Below, piece by piece: positions 44,748 through 56,849 of a stretch of 64,000 bases of DNA; position 1 is the first letter of the stretch, and every line of letters begins with the position of its first letter. This stretch comes from Chlamydomonas reinhardtii (Eukaryota > Chlorophyta > Chlorophyceae > Chlamydomonadales > Chlamydomonadaceae). A model generated the notes under the pieces. The model searched no databases and had not been told where the DNA came from. It was given only the letters and a program-made list of their open reading frames with translations. A program made the position numbers and the translations under genes. The stretch is from NCBI RefSeq assembly GCF_000002595.2, contig NC_057012.1, forward strand, positions 7,434,676 to 7,498,675, in the 5' to 3' direction.

Positions 44748-47700
44748 ATGTGGCACCTAGTGCTGCTTGCTTCTGTTCTGCCGCTCAGCGTTTTGTCGCA
44801 GCGACTTTGCGAACGGAGTGGTTATTGTTCGCTCGGGAAAATCCAAGGGTACATCGGGCCCTTGGACACCGCAGCGCAACTAAAGGATGCGCTTGAAAAG
44901 ACGCATTACAAAAAGGAGCTCATCATGTGGGCAGACGATCGGGTGACGGACGGGTCGCAAGGCTTGTACCGTCTGCGCGAGGCGGGCTACGCCCATGTGC
45001 TTGGCGTTCTGGTGAGCTGGCTTATAAGGGCGCTCAGCGGGGAGGGGAAACTCGTTGAATTTGAGGGCTCGGGAGGGGTCGCGGCCGTTGCAGGAACGAC
45101 GACACGCTGCGGGGGACTGGAGGCCGAGGCAATCGAGGCGACCGGGATGACCGTGACCAGAGTCCGCCCTTGGTGGATGTGACGCATTGGCATCACGTGC
45201 AGGAGGAGCCGGTGCAGTGCGAGCGGTTGCGCTACGTGTTCCTGCCCTGGCTGGCGGATGAAGGGCCGGTGTCGTGCGGCACCTACGCCACCAAGGACCC
45301 CGTCACGTGAGTGCGCGGTTGTTTGCCGGGTGGTGGGTGATGATGGCCATCAAGGCAGCTGCTCGCGTCTTTATATGTTCTCTCGCAGATGCATGAGGTA
45401 CTACGGTACCTGGACTTGCCCATGGACATGGCACGTTTGCACGCCTCCGCCTACAGGGGCAAGGACTACCCATTTAGATTCAACTACTTTGCCAGGGGCA
45501 TTGGCATGCCCGCTTGGTGGAAGAAGTTCTTCACCGCAGGTGAATCAGATGAGGTGGTCGTTTGGATGCGCAGCTGCTTTGCGTCACTTTGCACGCTTGC
45601 CGCGTCGTGCTGTGTTGCTACGGCCTGAGCTCCGCTCCCTACGCGTGCCGACAGGCCGTGCTGTGGCCCTCGGCTATAACGTCCTTGCGGTTGACTTAGA
45701 TGTCCTCATCATGGACGACTGGTGGGTAATGTCATGTAGATTGGTGCCAGGGAGCAATCGGCGGTGTGTTTTGCAGGTGTGTTCGTAGGCCAGGCATATT
45801 ATGAGTGGCAGCATTCAAAGTGGATGCATGCCCTCCTGCACTGGATCTCGATGTGCTTGCATTGGTGTTGAAATGAGCTCAACATCTGGCCATGCGCCTT
45901 TGTCGGGGACTTCGGGGCTCGGAGATTTAAGAGGGACGACATCAAATGGCGGGGTATGCTCATGGCCGCCATGGATGAACCCTGGCATGTGTCCTTGCGC
46001 GCAGGTACTTTCGAGTAAAGCAGCCGCCGCTTAGTAACTACCACATGCTTAGTCAGAACGAGTGGGGGATAAACCTGAACTGTGGTGAGAGCGTTAACAG
46101 TGAACTGTGGTGAGAGCGTGAACTGGGCGGATGGGACCGCACGGCAGGTCAGGTGCAGTGTGGGAAGTGTTCTGCCTCCATGCTGTTGCCCTGACCGACA
46201 CGTCCGCACACGCACAGGCTTCATGTACTTTCAGAACGCCTCGCCCACCGGCCCGGTGGCCTGGATCCTGTTCGACTACATGTACCGCGTGGGTGAGTCG
46301 GGCGCGCCACAGCTGCGCACCCAGCCAGCTTGTCGCATGGGCGAGGCATGGAGTAGCCGTATAGAACGTGCCGCTGCTGCCACTGCCATCGCTGATGTCG
46401 GTGTCCTGAGCTCCGCTACGCCTGCTCCTCGACCTCCACTGGGCATGGCAGTGCGTTGGGCGGAGGACGACACGTGGCTGGCGGACACGTCGCCTTCCTA
46501 CCGTGAGTGGTGGCCAGGATGGCTGATAAGGCATACCGGGCGCAGCAGAGACCGCCAGCGTTGGTGAGGTAGAAGCCGTTCATGGAGAACGGGGTGAATA
46601 TATGGGCGGGGGCGCCGGCTCCATGGAGACGGTGTGGGCATCATCACAGGCGCTGCGTCAAGGGCCGATGGCCATGCGTAGTCACCTCAGGCGCGCCCAC
46701 CCCACCCCATGACAGGCACGAGCCGCGGCATGCCGATTACAGAGCAGGGCATGCTTCAGGACTGCGTGTTCAGCTGCGTCAACGGGCGGCCCACCTACGC
46801 CGCCATCCTCAACATCTTCCGGGACGACAAGGAGGTGAGCGCTGGGAAATGGCACAGGACGCGTTGCGTCGTATGCCACGGGCGCTTGTAACAGCGTGCT
46901 ATGTCCGGCATTTGCATCTGGTGCCGCTAGCACATTGGCTCATGTATGCTCCCACCCGTTTGCACACAGGCCTACGCCAAGCTCAACACCACGGAGCACG
47001 AGCTGTTCCGGGCGCTGCATGACCCGCTGCACAAAGTCTGGGAGCAGCGCAAGGTGAGAGCGTGGGTGGTGGCTTCGGAGGGTGGGTGGGTGTATGAGCG
47101 GGTTACTGTTACCAGGTCTGAGCCTCGGGTGGATGGTGTGGGGGTTGCGAGTATCTCCAGTAGTTAAGCGTGCGTAAGCGGGGCGTGCGAAGGTGCGAGG
47201 TCAGGCATCTGAAACTTGGAAGCAATGATCTCACCCGCATTAACGCGGCCTTGACGCGTCTCTGATCCTGTCGAACTCTACAGACCTACAATGTAACGGG
47301 CGAGCTGGCTTCGGCTGTGTGTGAGCAGTACAAGGAGACTAACTGCGCGGCGCCGGTGGCCCAGGTGGCAATATCGACAGTAGAGCTCAAGGTAAGCGTG
47401 CGATAATTTTGGCTTTACCGTAGTCTCTGTATGCGTGGCTTCGGATCTTTGTGAAGACTAGGCTTCGGCTATGGAGTTTGTGGACCGCGCTGGTGAAAAG
47501 CTACATGCTGAAACGGCGCCTGAATCGTACACCGTCGGGGTCGTACTGACAAGTACTTGCCTGTACGCTCTCCCGGCCCCCCCCCCAACATTCCCGCACC
47601 TGCCACCTCCAGATGCCCCACAGTGGTAAGTTTATTTAGGGCTGCGCTAGCGCGAGGGCCCTGGTGTTGGCGTTTCCCCCTGGAATGCGATGTCAGGGGA

Positions 47701-50638
47701 GCCTTTCGGCCCAGCCTATGAAATGCAGGCATAACATGGTCCTGAGCCTATGCCGTTTGCATCGTGACCTGTAGGCGGCCAGTACCCGCTGCAGCTGGGC
47801 GGCTACCCCTTCAACAAGGCACTGGGGCCCTACGCTCTGGCCTACAAGGCGTCGTTCCAGGAGCTCGGTGGGTGGCTTACTTACACCTTCTCTGACGGTG
47901 AACTCTGACCTGTGCTCCTATCCTCAGTTCCATGGGGCAATGCTGAACTACAGCTCGAAGTGCACGGCGCAGTGGAGTTGCAACTATTATCGCCACTTTG
48001 GGCGTGGGCTGGGGCTGAGTTCAATTTGATGTGAGGGTCCGCTGAAGCGTCCTCATAATTCCAGTCTGTCTGAGCAGGAATCCGTACATGCATACACCGT
48101 TTTGCACCTCGCCCATACGCAGGCGTGCCTCTGCCGCCCGACCCCGAGGACCCCGCGACCGAGGCAGCGGCCCGCGCCGCCAAGCCCGAGCTGTTTGGCT
48201 ACCTAGCCGTAAGGGGTGCGTAGGGGGCTGGGGCCTTGCAACGAGGCCGCTACATGTTGGCACTGGCCGACTGTCAACTAACTGGCAATACCACCCTTGT
48301 TTGTTGTAATGCATGCCGCACTTTGTTACTGTGTTTGCTAATGACCTAACCTGCGCACATTCCGCGTGTTATGCCTCGCTGCAGACGGCGGCGACTCGCA
48401 CTGCCTGGGCTGCTGGGCGCAGTCCACCTGGATGATGGCGGGCAAGCACGGCTGGTGGCACCGGTGAGCACTGCAGGGCCACACAGCTTGCGCTTGTTCA
48501 TTCTTGCGCATGACGTGCTCCGCAGTTCTCTTGACCTGCCCGTTTTCTGCGTGCCGCGCCCTGCCAACCGCAGCCACCTCGTGCCTCCGCAGCAGCGCGG
48601 CAAGATGGGGCTGGGCCACATGTGGGCGGCGTTGCCACCCGGTGACTTCCAGAAGCACCTCATCTACATGTGGACTGGGCACTGGAATCGGCGCATTGCC
48701 GCCAGGTAGGTTGTCCGCTGTGCTTGCGTACGGGAATGCTTTCAGGCGCCTGGAAACGTTGGTGGCGCTGGTTGAGGCGTGAAACACACACATGTAGGGT
48801 TCGCTACTTGCAGCGCGAATGCGGGTGCTGTTGAAGCAGGCGCCGTGATGATGGCACCGACGTCGGCACATGCACTGCAGGGCGTCTGAGGGCCGGCAGC
48901 GGATGTTCCTCTCCAACCAGCCTGTCAGCGGCCCCGGCGGCCGCGTGGAGGTGCCGGAGTGGAGGGCAGTGGTGGCATACGCGCCCGGCGTCATCCACTC
49001 CGGGCTAGGTTAGTGGAGTTGCGTGGCGGCTTCGAAGTGTGCACGACCTGAGCGTGAGGGCTGGGCTACGTCGATGCTTGTATTCCGGTACTCCGCAGCG
49101 CACAGCGGGCACCCTGCAAATGCAACGCAAAGCAGAGGCGCGGCCATGTAGGATGCTTGGCACGTTCCCCCGTGCAATACTCCAACACGTCAGTACGAGG
49201 CCGCTGTCAAGAACCACCCGTGTCGCCCTTCGCAGGCAAGGAGCAGTTCCTGGCTGCGGCCGCGGGCCTGGCGCAGGTGGCGACGTCGCTGAGGGCCATT
49301 GCGGCCTGGCCGACTGTGCCCTGTGACAGCGACTGGGTGCGTGGGCGCGAGCGGTTGGGTTGCGATACCGCCGGCTTACTTGTGCGGGATCGGTTTTAAA
49401 ACCTGATGGCACCATCGGCGGCGAAGCCGTGCGGCCTAGTCACGCAGTACAAACCGCACAGTGATCCGTTGCATTGCCCTGCAGCGGCACCAGTGCCTAC
49501 GGTGTGTGCACTTGACAGCAATGTGGTGCTGAGTGCTGACACGCCGCCGCACACACGCAGGCGCTGCTGCCTGAGGTGCGCGGCAAGATCCAGAAACCCA
49601 TCAAGCACTCCGTTCCCTGGTCCACATACCTGGACACCACGTTCCAGGTGGTCCCGTTTGGTGGGTGTTGACACTGTGGCACGGGATCCTTCAGTACGTT
49701 GCATAATGCATCGGATGCATAGACATGTGTGCGAACTGGTGTTGTGGCAGACCATAGCGGTCATAGCACCAACACACAACTTCGCACCGCTTCGCCTGCA
49801 GGTGAAACGCTAGACACGTTACAGTGCGATTGGCCAGGTTTTACGCATGTCGGTGAGCAAGGGTCGCTTGATAGTTGGGCGTGTGCGTTTTGCGGCATGA
49901 TGTGCTGTGACGCGGGCAACGCGTGCGATAGCACTGCGTGTATCTTAATCTTGCAACTGTCTGGCGTGTCTTGTGTGCCTATCGCAGACTGCATGGTAAA
50001 CCGGCAGCCGCAAGGCCAGGAAGTAGGGCGTGGAATGATGGGGGTGGAGTTTTCAGCGCTGCGCATCGCACAGGGCGCCCGCGGCGCGCCCTCGCCACAG
50101 ACCACCATCAACCTGGGGGTGAGTGTGCCACGCCCGCATACTCACGTGTGTATACTCATGCGGAGTTGCTGGTGCTGAGTCAGCTTTGTTAAGCAAGTTG
50201 GTATGCGTGTGTGTTGCACCCTGCTCACCGTGCTAGGGGTTGCGTTGCTTACTGTGGGCGGCCCGAACCTTTGACCCTGGAGATTGTGTATGCAATTCGC
50301 ATGTTGCCACCATGCACTCGTCCCGGCATGCCCCCACCCTCCCCACCCGGCGTCGCGTCGCTCATGCCCTGTGCTGCCGCTTGCAGATGGGCCCCGCCCC
50401 CGCAGCCCCCGGCGTGCAGCTGGTTGATGTGCCGTACGCCACACTCATGTCGCTCAACAGCGAGGCGGTGCTGGACCGGCTGACACGGGAGTCGGTGGCG
50501 GTGTTCTGGCTGGACCGACTGGTGGGCAGCGTCACCAACATGACGGGGCAGGCAGGGGATGTGTACGGGCGGTGGCAGAAGAAGTGTCAGGCTCTGCACT
50601 ACTACACCCTGCCGGCGGCGCACAGAGAGCGGTGGTAG
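44748..50638 (+). CDS. Nucleotide-diphospho-sugar transferase family protein (DxD glycosyltransferase)
   Basis: Twenty exons join in phase to about 718 residues: 44748-45011, 45203-45306, 45457-45539, 45655-45721, 46005-46084, 46218-46292, 46452-46502, 46716-46834, 46970-47053, 47284-47391, 47613-47625, 47775-47867, 48123-48215, 48385-48463, 48574-48705, 48881-49008, 49236-49336, 49561-49660, 49988-50118, 50387-50638. The N-terminus MWHLVLLASVLPLSVLS is a signal peptide. ALGYNVLAVDLDVLIMDDW near 155-173 carries the DxD that binds the metal and nucleotide sugar. FMYFQNASPTGPVAW and QGMLQDCVFSC follow, as in the Nucleotid_trans (DUF271) family that includes plant arabinosyl- and galactosyltransferases. 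The second half (HCLGCWAQSTWMM, HMWAALPPGDFQKHLIYMW) is conserved-looking but unassigned. It lies tail-to-tail with the next GT90. Exon 3 was set by phase at 45457, not at the nearer CAG|ATG at 45389. Confidence 0.82.
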
Positions 50639-51637
50639 TCCGGTTTGGATGCGTGCACAGCAAAGTGGCGGTGTTGGCTCGGTTATAGGGCTTTTCCGTG
50701 GTGGGGCTGGCAGGGCATGCGTAGCGGCGGCATGCGTACGTGTGCTGCGGTTGGCTCTGCTTTGGCATCGCAGTTGCTAGGCACCTGGTTTGGCTATGTG
50801 GCTGTGGAGACCGACCCCGTGGCTGTGTCAGAGGAACACTTGTCGGCGGGAGGGTCGCGCCCAGGTCGCGCCACTGTGCCAGGTGGCGCTACTGCTGAAC
50901 CTGCCCACGTCTGTGAGTGTATTCCCAAACTGGGCAGCCGCCCTTACACTCGGGCCGTGACTGAGGATGCGCTGCGTGGGCACCCACGGCGGCGGTGCGC
51001 TGAGCGCATTGGTGCGTGTCGGCGGCTCAGGGCTGCCCAGAGCCGCCTGCACCGCATTTCACAGGCGCTATGTCGGGCATCCACGCCATGTCGGCCTTCG
51101 AAAGGAGCCACGGCAGCCCCTGCCAGCTTTGGGCACAGTGCGTGTGTAGCCTTGCACGCACCCCTGGGCTGGGCGCCGCCTACTGGGGGTCCGTATGCTA
51201 GCTGATTCGCCCAGGTGTGATGCCGGCGACTGCTATGCATGTACCCAGAGGCTTCTGGAGGGCTGGGGACAGGAGTGGGATGCAGCAGTGGGGCGTGGCG
51301 GCCTGGCGGGCCCAGGAAGTGCACGCAGGGCATGGCCAGGGCACCGTGGTGCGGCCCGACTTGTCTCAGCCGACTGGTTAATGCGTTGCACGTGCATACT
51401 CGGTAAGCTGCACCCTGCTCAAGGACTCAAGCTTCCTACTAGTGCGCGCCCCTCTTAGCCATGCCGCCTTGGGCCCCAGTGTGGAGCCCGTAGGCCACTA
51501 GTCCCCGCATGACATGCTCAATCAGTTTTAAACACTCCATCAGCGTCCTCTCCCTAGCCTGGGGCCAAGGTGTATCCGCTCTGCCCTGTGCAAGCCCCCA
51601 GCTGCGCCATGCCAACACTCTAGTCGCCTGTGACCTG
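50639..51637. other. Convergent intergenic region
   Basis: One kilobase between two genes pointing at each other; should hold both 3' UTRs. No exon is supported. Confidence 0.5.
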
Positions 51638-54628
51638 CTAGGACTTGCCTCTCCCGAATAAAATGTACTCTGGTTGCGCCTTGTGCTTCCGAAGCAACTC
51701 CTCATAACCACTAAAGCCCGGCTGCCCATCCGGGTCGACGTGTCCGTACTGCGCTAGCGTCTCCTGGTACCTGCGCATGACGCAAAGGCACACGCACAAG
51801 AAGGGCACATGCTTCAAGTCAGATATCTGCTGCCAGTGGGATCAAGGGCGGCGTGGCGGGCCTAGCCTGGATGGGCGTCGCACCACGGCTCGCTACCTGT
51901 CAGCTCATCCTCCTGACCCCGCCCCCCCCACACACAAGGTACGAATGCGACATTGCAAGAAGGGACAGTCCAAGTAAGCACGGATGCCCGGCACCCAGGT
52001 CAAGAGGGACCATCGGCCCGAAGGGAAACCGCCCTCCCCCAAGTTGTCTGCCAACCTTCACCAAACCGTGCATTGTGTCTGCGCAAAAAGCGTGTCTCAG
52101 CTGCTACACCGTGAGTCGAAGCCAAGCCGAAGCCCGCCAAAGCCCCATATGCGTATAGCGAACTGCGTCTACGCACAACGCGCGGGCTACAGCACCTAAC
52201 ATAAAACCAGGTGCTCAAGACACACAGCCCGCCGAAGCCCAATCAAACGCAAGACCTGCAGCACAACAACTGCACGAAACAACCGAAAACCGTAGCCCAG
52301 GCACCCGACGCCCACACCCCAGAGGCGGGTTCAAGGCGAGGGAGGCGGGGAGTTCACATCATCAAGTAGCACCAGGAGCAGGCAATCCCCAGGACCCCGC
52401 GCAAGGAACGGTACGCTGAAGGCACTCACCTGCATCTGTTTGACGTGACGTCAAACCTAGACAGGAACTTAATTTCCTCTATCAGCGGGATGCAGGCCGG
52501 CCGCCGCGAGCAGTCCACCTGGTACCTACAGTTGCAGGAATGTGCGCGCGTATGCGGCATAGTCACGCATCAGCTGCCCCCGCTGCTAGCTCTTCCTGCC
52601 TCCGTGAGTGCCGCCCTGCCGCCCACCTCATCTGTTTGGACAGCTCGGATATGAGATGGAACATATAGCACAGCCGCGACTGGCGGTTCAGGTGCCGCAT
52701 CGCAAAGCTCTGGGCGTTTTGCGCGATGCGCTGAGCCTCCGCGTCGTGGCTCTTGGCCCATTCAAGCATCTGCGAAAAGATGTCACATCAAAGGCACGCA
52801 GTTGCGGTTACCCAGGGCGCCCGCCCGGCCAGTCTGCGGCCAGCATCACACAACATGATCGGGCCCCCCGCGTGCGTTCGTGGCGCCTGTCCGTGCCTCC
52901 ACATTCCTCCCACTGACTGACACCCTCCTGCTTTAAACGCCCCTATCATGACACCGGCTATCCGCTGCATCACGCGCGGGCGCCCTCCTCACGTCCAAGA
53001 TGTCGTCCTTGTGCTTCTTCATGATGGGGACGTAGTGCTCAAAGGGCTTGATGGCGGGATAGTAGAAAGCGTAGGTCAGGCCCTCAGCCTGCAGGGTTGA
53101 GTGCGGGATCAATGCAACGAGGATAAGGTTAGGGATTGGGCCCTATTCCTGGGTTTGGCCCCTAACACCGCATGCACACTACCGGTAGTCTGATTGGGAT
53201 AGCAATCTCTTCGCTCCATCACACGCACGCGCACCCGGCACCGCCGAGTCAGAAAGCGCCCAGCACGCAGGGGGTGGGGCCACAAAGCCCTGTGGCCATT
53301 CGCGACAGATCCGCCGCCACGCATTCTAAACCTGAGCCTACCGCACATGCTAATGGCCAGCAGCACCCAGCAGCCATTGCAGTGTAGCAGCGACGTTCCT
53401 GGGCTCGTGAAAGCCAAGATACACACAACATGTAAAGAGGCGTCATGCAGTCATGGGCTGACCTTCAGCAGAAGGCTGCCCAGCAGCATGTACTTGTCGA
53501 ACTTTGAGCTCACAGCCCAGCCTGCACATGGCGAGGAGGAGCGTGTGTGCGTGCGGGGAGTAAACGAGGTAAGCGCACGCTGGGGGCGGAAGCGGGTTGC
53601 TCGGCGTGAACACACACGAACGGTAGCCCATTATGCTTAATCCTCATCTAACACGCCCACATCGCACCGTCTGTCGAGATCAGGTACTTGTACTTGTTCT
53701 GCTCATGCAGCGACACAGACGTCGCCACCGTGCCGTTGGTCAGGTTGCGCATGAGCGCCACCGTCAGCAGCTTGTCGGAGTGGTTGTAGTACAGGTCGTT
53801 GTAGTAGTTGCGGGGGCAGGGCGCGGGCGTGCCGTCCTCCAGCTTGAGGTGGCCGCGGTAGTACCAGGCGCAAAAGACTGTGGCGTTGGGCATGTGTGTG
53901 GAGGGTGAGGTTGGGGCGGAAGACCGTGGTGAGGCCGACGATGTGAGGACAGGACACGACCGGCAAGGCCATGGCAAGGCTGCGCCAGGTGGTCAAGTGC
54001 GAGGGTTGAGGACAGACGCGGCCTCCACATAAGTCCCAGTGCGCCCGCTGGGTGCACACCCACGCACGTGCGTGCACACATGCACGCACACACTCTCGCT
54101 CCCTCAGCGTAACGACCACTTACTGTTCCAGCGGCCAAAGGCCATGCTGCTGCGCTGCTCCCATGGCGTTTCCGACATGCGCTGCACTTCAGACATGATG
54201 GCATCAAAGGAGTCGCGCGGACACCTGGAGAAAGAGTGGGAGAGGTTTTGGGGTGTGCTACTTGCCCGATAAGGTCAAGTTACGCGCTGTGAACTCAGAG
54301 GGACACCCTGTTCCATATGCTGCCTCTGGGCGCGACTTCACACCGCCAAACTGCTCCGGACAACCTAGCCACAGGAGGCCGCTCGTCCCCCCGATATCGC
54401 TCGCAATGCCTCTGGTCACGTTTGGCCAACAGGTGTGGCCCTGGACGTCGGGGCTGTTAAGAAGTTCCGTCCTGGCGCCAAGTGGGAGGCCCGTGCCGAC
54501 AAGAAGGGCGTGCACAACCCACGCTACTACACGGACCTCCCAGTGGGCAAAGGCGGGCCATTTGAGCCCGTGCGCGACGTCGCTGGGCAAGAAGTGGGTC
54601 GCGCTCGGTGAGTCGCACTCGCACTCGC

Positions 54629-54688
<60 letters not shown>

Positions 54689-54707
54689 GCACACACTCAC
54701 TCACTCA

Positions 54708-54756
<49 letters not shown>

Positions 54757-56849
54757 TTGCTCGTCGCGCGCCGCCGCGCTGACATGTTCCTTCGCTCTTG
54801 TTCGTGACACTCCCCTGCTGCCGCCCTGTGCTCTGTTGTCGTCTTATTCGCTCGTATGTGAGCATTTCATCGAGGATTGGGCGGAAGCTTAGACTTAGCG
54901 GCCAGGAGTAGCAACTCGGAGCAAGGAATCGTAGAAGTGCCTGGGCCTCACGGTACCGTGAGCACATGCATGGGTTTGCACCCTTGAGAGCGTGTGGACA
55001 CTAATCCCCCCTCGAGGTTAGAGTAGCGGGGGTTGCGCGATTTTCGGTTGGTAAGACCGGCGGTTCTGCTGCGTCGCCTGCAACTCGAGTCCCATGAACT
55101 GTACTAGAGGACGAATGTTTAGAGGTCGAATGGGCTACACGAGCGTCACACAGGCGCGCATGTTGCGCGGTTGCGGTGTGAGTACACGTGGGCATGCCGG
55201 CATGGCGCTCCTGTTGTATGTTTGGCGCACACCAGCGCGGCGCACGGCTAGGGGACATGCGCATGCCAGATGACCCCTATAGACGTGCTCGCACCACATC
55301 TGAAACGTCCAAAGATTTTGTGCCCACCAGCGCCTCCCCAACCCCCATCCCTGTCCCCGACCCAGGTCCCGTTCAATCCGTGTTTGGAAACAGCCACCCC
55401 ACTGACACATACACCCATATCAAGCCTTGTCAGCCTTACAGTCTCCTTCTCCCCACCTGAACGCGCTGCTGTACGGCACCAGCAGCGAGCCGTGCATCTT
55501 GTTCTTGGCCCAGGCCATAATGGGCGGCAGGCCGTGCGGCGCGAAGGGCCACGTCCACGTGCCGTCCGCCTTCTTCACCGTCTCAGCCGGCGCGTTGTCG
55601 TCTGTGGTGAAGTAGTGGAATGCCCGTGCCCAACGAGCGGGTTTCACGTTGTCATTGCATTGTCAGGGGAGGGAGCATCTCGATCACCGGACGTCACGAT
55701 GATGGCTAGCCATCCACGCCCAATCACAACGCCCGGTCCATAGCCCCTCGCGCGAGGTTCACCCCTTCATGGAAAGCTCTGCAGACGCTATGCCCCATGG
55801 CCACGCGCCGATCAGCTCCTGCGCTCGGCCCCTTCCCAAAACACCCTACGCTAGACACACAACACTCACCCTGCCAGTACGCGAACTCCACATCCGGGAG
55901 CTTGTACACCTGGAGTTTGCCAGTCATGCACACATCAGCCAGCTCTTCCTTGTGATCTCTAACACCAGTCAGCGTGTTCTTGGCATGCACAGTGTCGACG
56001 TCTTCTCCTGTTTCTCCAATGCAGTGACAGTTTGCACCGCGACGTTCCCGCCTCCTGCCTCCACCCCCGCGTCTTGGTTCTCTCTCTCGCGCCCCCCTTG
56101 GTGGTCCCATTTCCTGACCAACAATGCCACGGCACAGCATGCTGGTTTTCCGAGCAGCCCCTGCCGCCTGTTGCTCCCCACCTGGCTGGTTTCGTACAAC
56201 TCCAACAAGAAGCCGGGCAGCATGTGACCCACATTCCAGCCGTTGACCTGCGGGAGGCGGGTGCAGGTGAATGCTTGGCTCGTGGCTGGCGACCGGTGCG
56301 TGGCCTGGAACCTGAAAACTCGGGTAAGCCGGTCACGAGCCAGTCATGAGAGCAGTGAGCTTGCGCAGGTAGGGATGGCCGCTCAGCACGTCGTTTCCAC
56401 TATGTTTGCGGGCTTCACCCCTTTCCCAACCCCCGGGCCTTTGCCCCCACCCCCCACCCCACGTCCTCACCCCTAACACAACACTGCCACATACCGGCTG
56501 GACATTCGTCAAGTAGACCGTCCCGTTCCTTATGAGGATGCGTTGCGACTTTGTGCACGCATGGTTTCGGACCTCAGTGGGCGGACACGGGTCGTGAAGA
56601 CTACGAACCAAGTCCTGCAGCAAGTTGAGGCCGTGATGTGTTGCTGCTATGCCTCGCGCGACTGTGGACAGTTGCAATGCGCACCTCAGTGATGCCTTTC
56701 TCCCCCCATACGCTTGTTTCATTAAGAATGAGCTCTTTCAATGTAGGATGCAAATAGCACATTTCTATCTTTGCAGGGCGCCAGTCCGCTTTGATAAATG
56801 TAACGACGCTTGCTACAAGCGCCAAGAGCGCGAGTAACCCTCCATGCAT
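51638..56849 (-). CDS. GT90 (CAP10-like) glycosyltransferase, minus strand
   Basis: Eleven exons keep phase (about 425 residues): 56849-56685, 56614-56495, 56247-56182, 55909-55870, 55601-55457, 54224-54124, 53877-53668, 53521-53463, 53088-52993, 52769-52627, 51770-51638. MHGGLLALLALVASVVTFI is a signal peptide or anchor. GT90 landmarks: HMLPGFLLELYETSQ, KLPDVEFAYW, TPWEQRSSMAFGRW, KYKYLISTDG followed by SSKFDKYMLLGSLLLK, IKPFEHYVPI and AQRIAQNAQSFAMRHL, ending GFSGYEELLRKHKAQPEYIL. The Asp/Arg-lined donor pocket order matches the plus-strand paralogue at 58733-62226, though similarity between the two is limited to motifs. The 1.2-kb intron 5 hosts a CA-repeat and an unrelated plus-strand exon-like segment. 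Exon 4 may begin further upstream, since the frame stays open. Confidence 0.8.
54433..54607 (+). CDS. Orphan plus-strand exon-like segment within a GT90 intron
   Basis: Bounded by GGCCAACAG and GTGAGT, with an open phase (2 bases, 57 codons, 2 bases) reading GAVKKFRPGAKWEARADKKG and VHNPRYYTDLPVGKGGPF. Composition is that of a soluble, basic protein and differs from GT90. No partner exon was found on the plus strand. It may be a nested gene, a copied exon or chance. Confidence 0.35.
54610..54754 (+). repeat. CA dinucleotide microsatellite
   Basis: Two long (CA)n runs separated by ACGC and TCAC variants, within GT90 intron 5. Confidence 0.95.

Noticed and set aside
45389-45456. Exon 3 of the DxD glycosyltransferase starting at CAG|ATG 45389
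   Set aside because: It breaks phase with exon 2; the CTACAG acceptor at 45457 restores frame and joins DPVT to GKDYPFRF, as expected for the family.
55910-55980. Extending exon 4 of the minus-strand GT90 upstream (ELADVCMTGKLQ)
   Set aside because: It would need an AAG or GAG acceptor; the CTCCAG acceptor at 55910 is in phase and canonical. Kept as a possibility.
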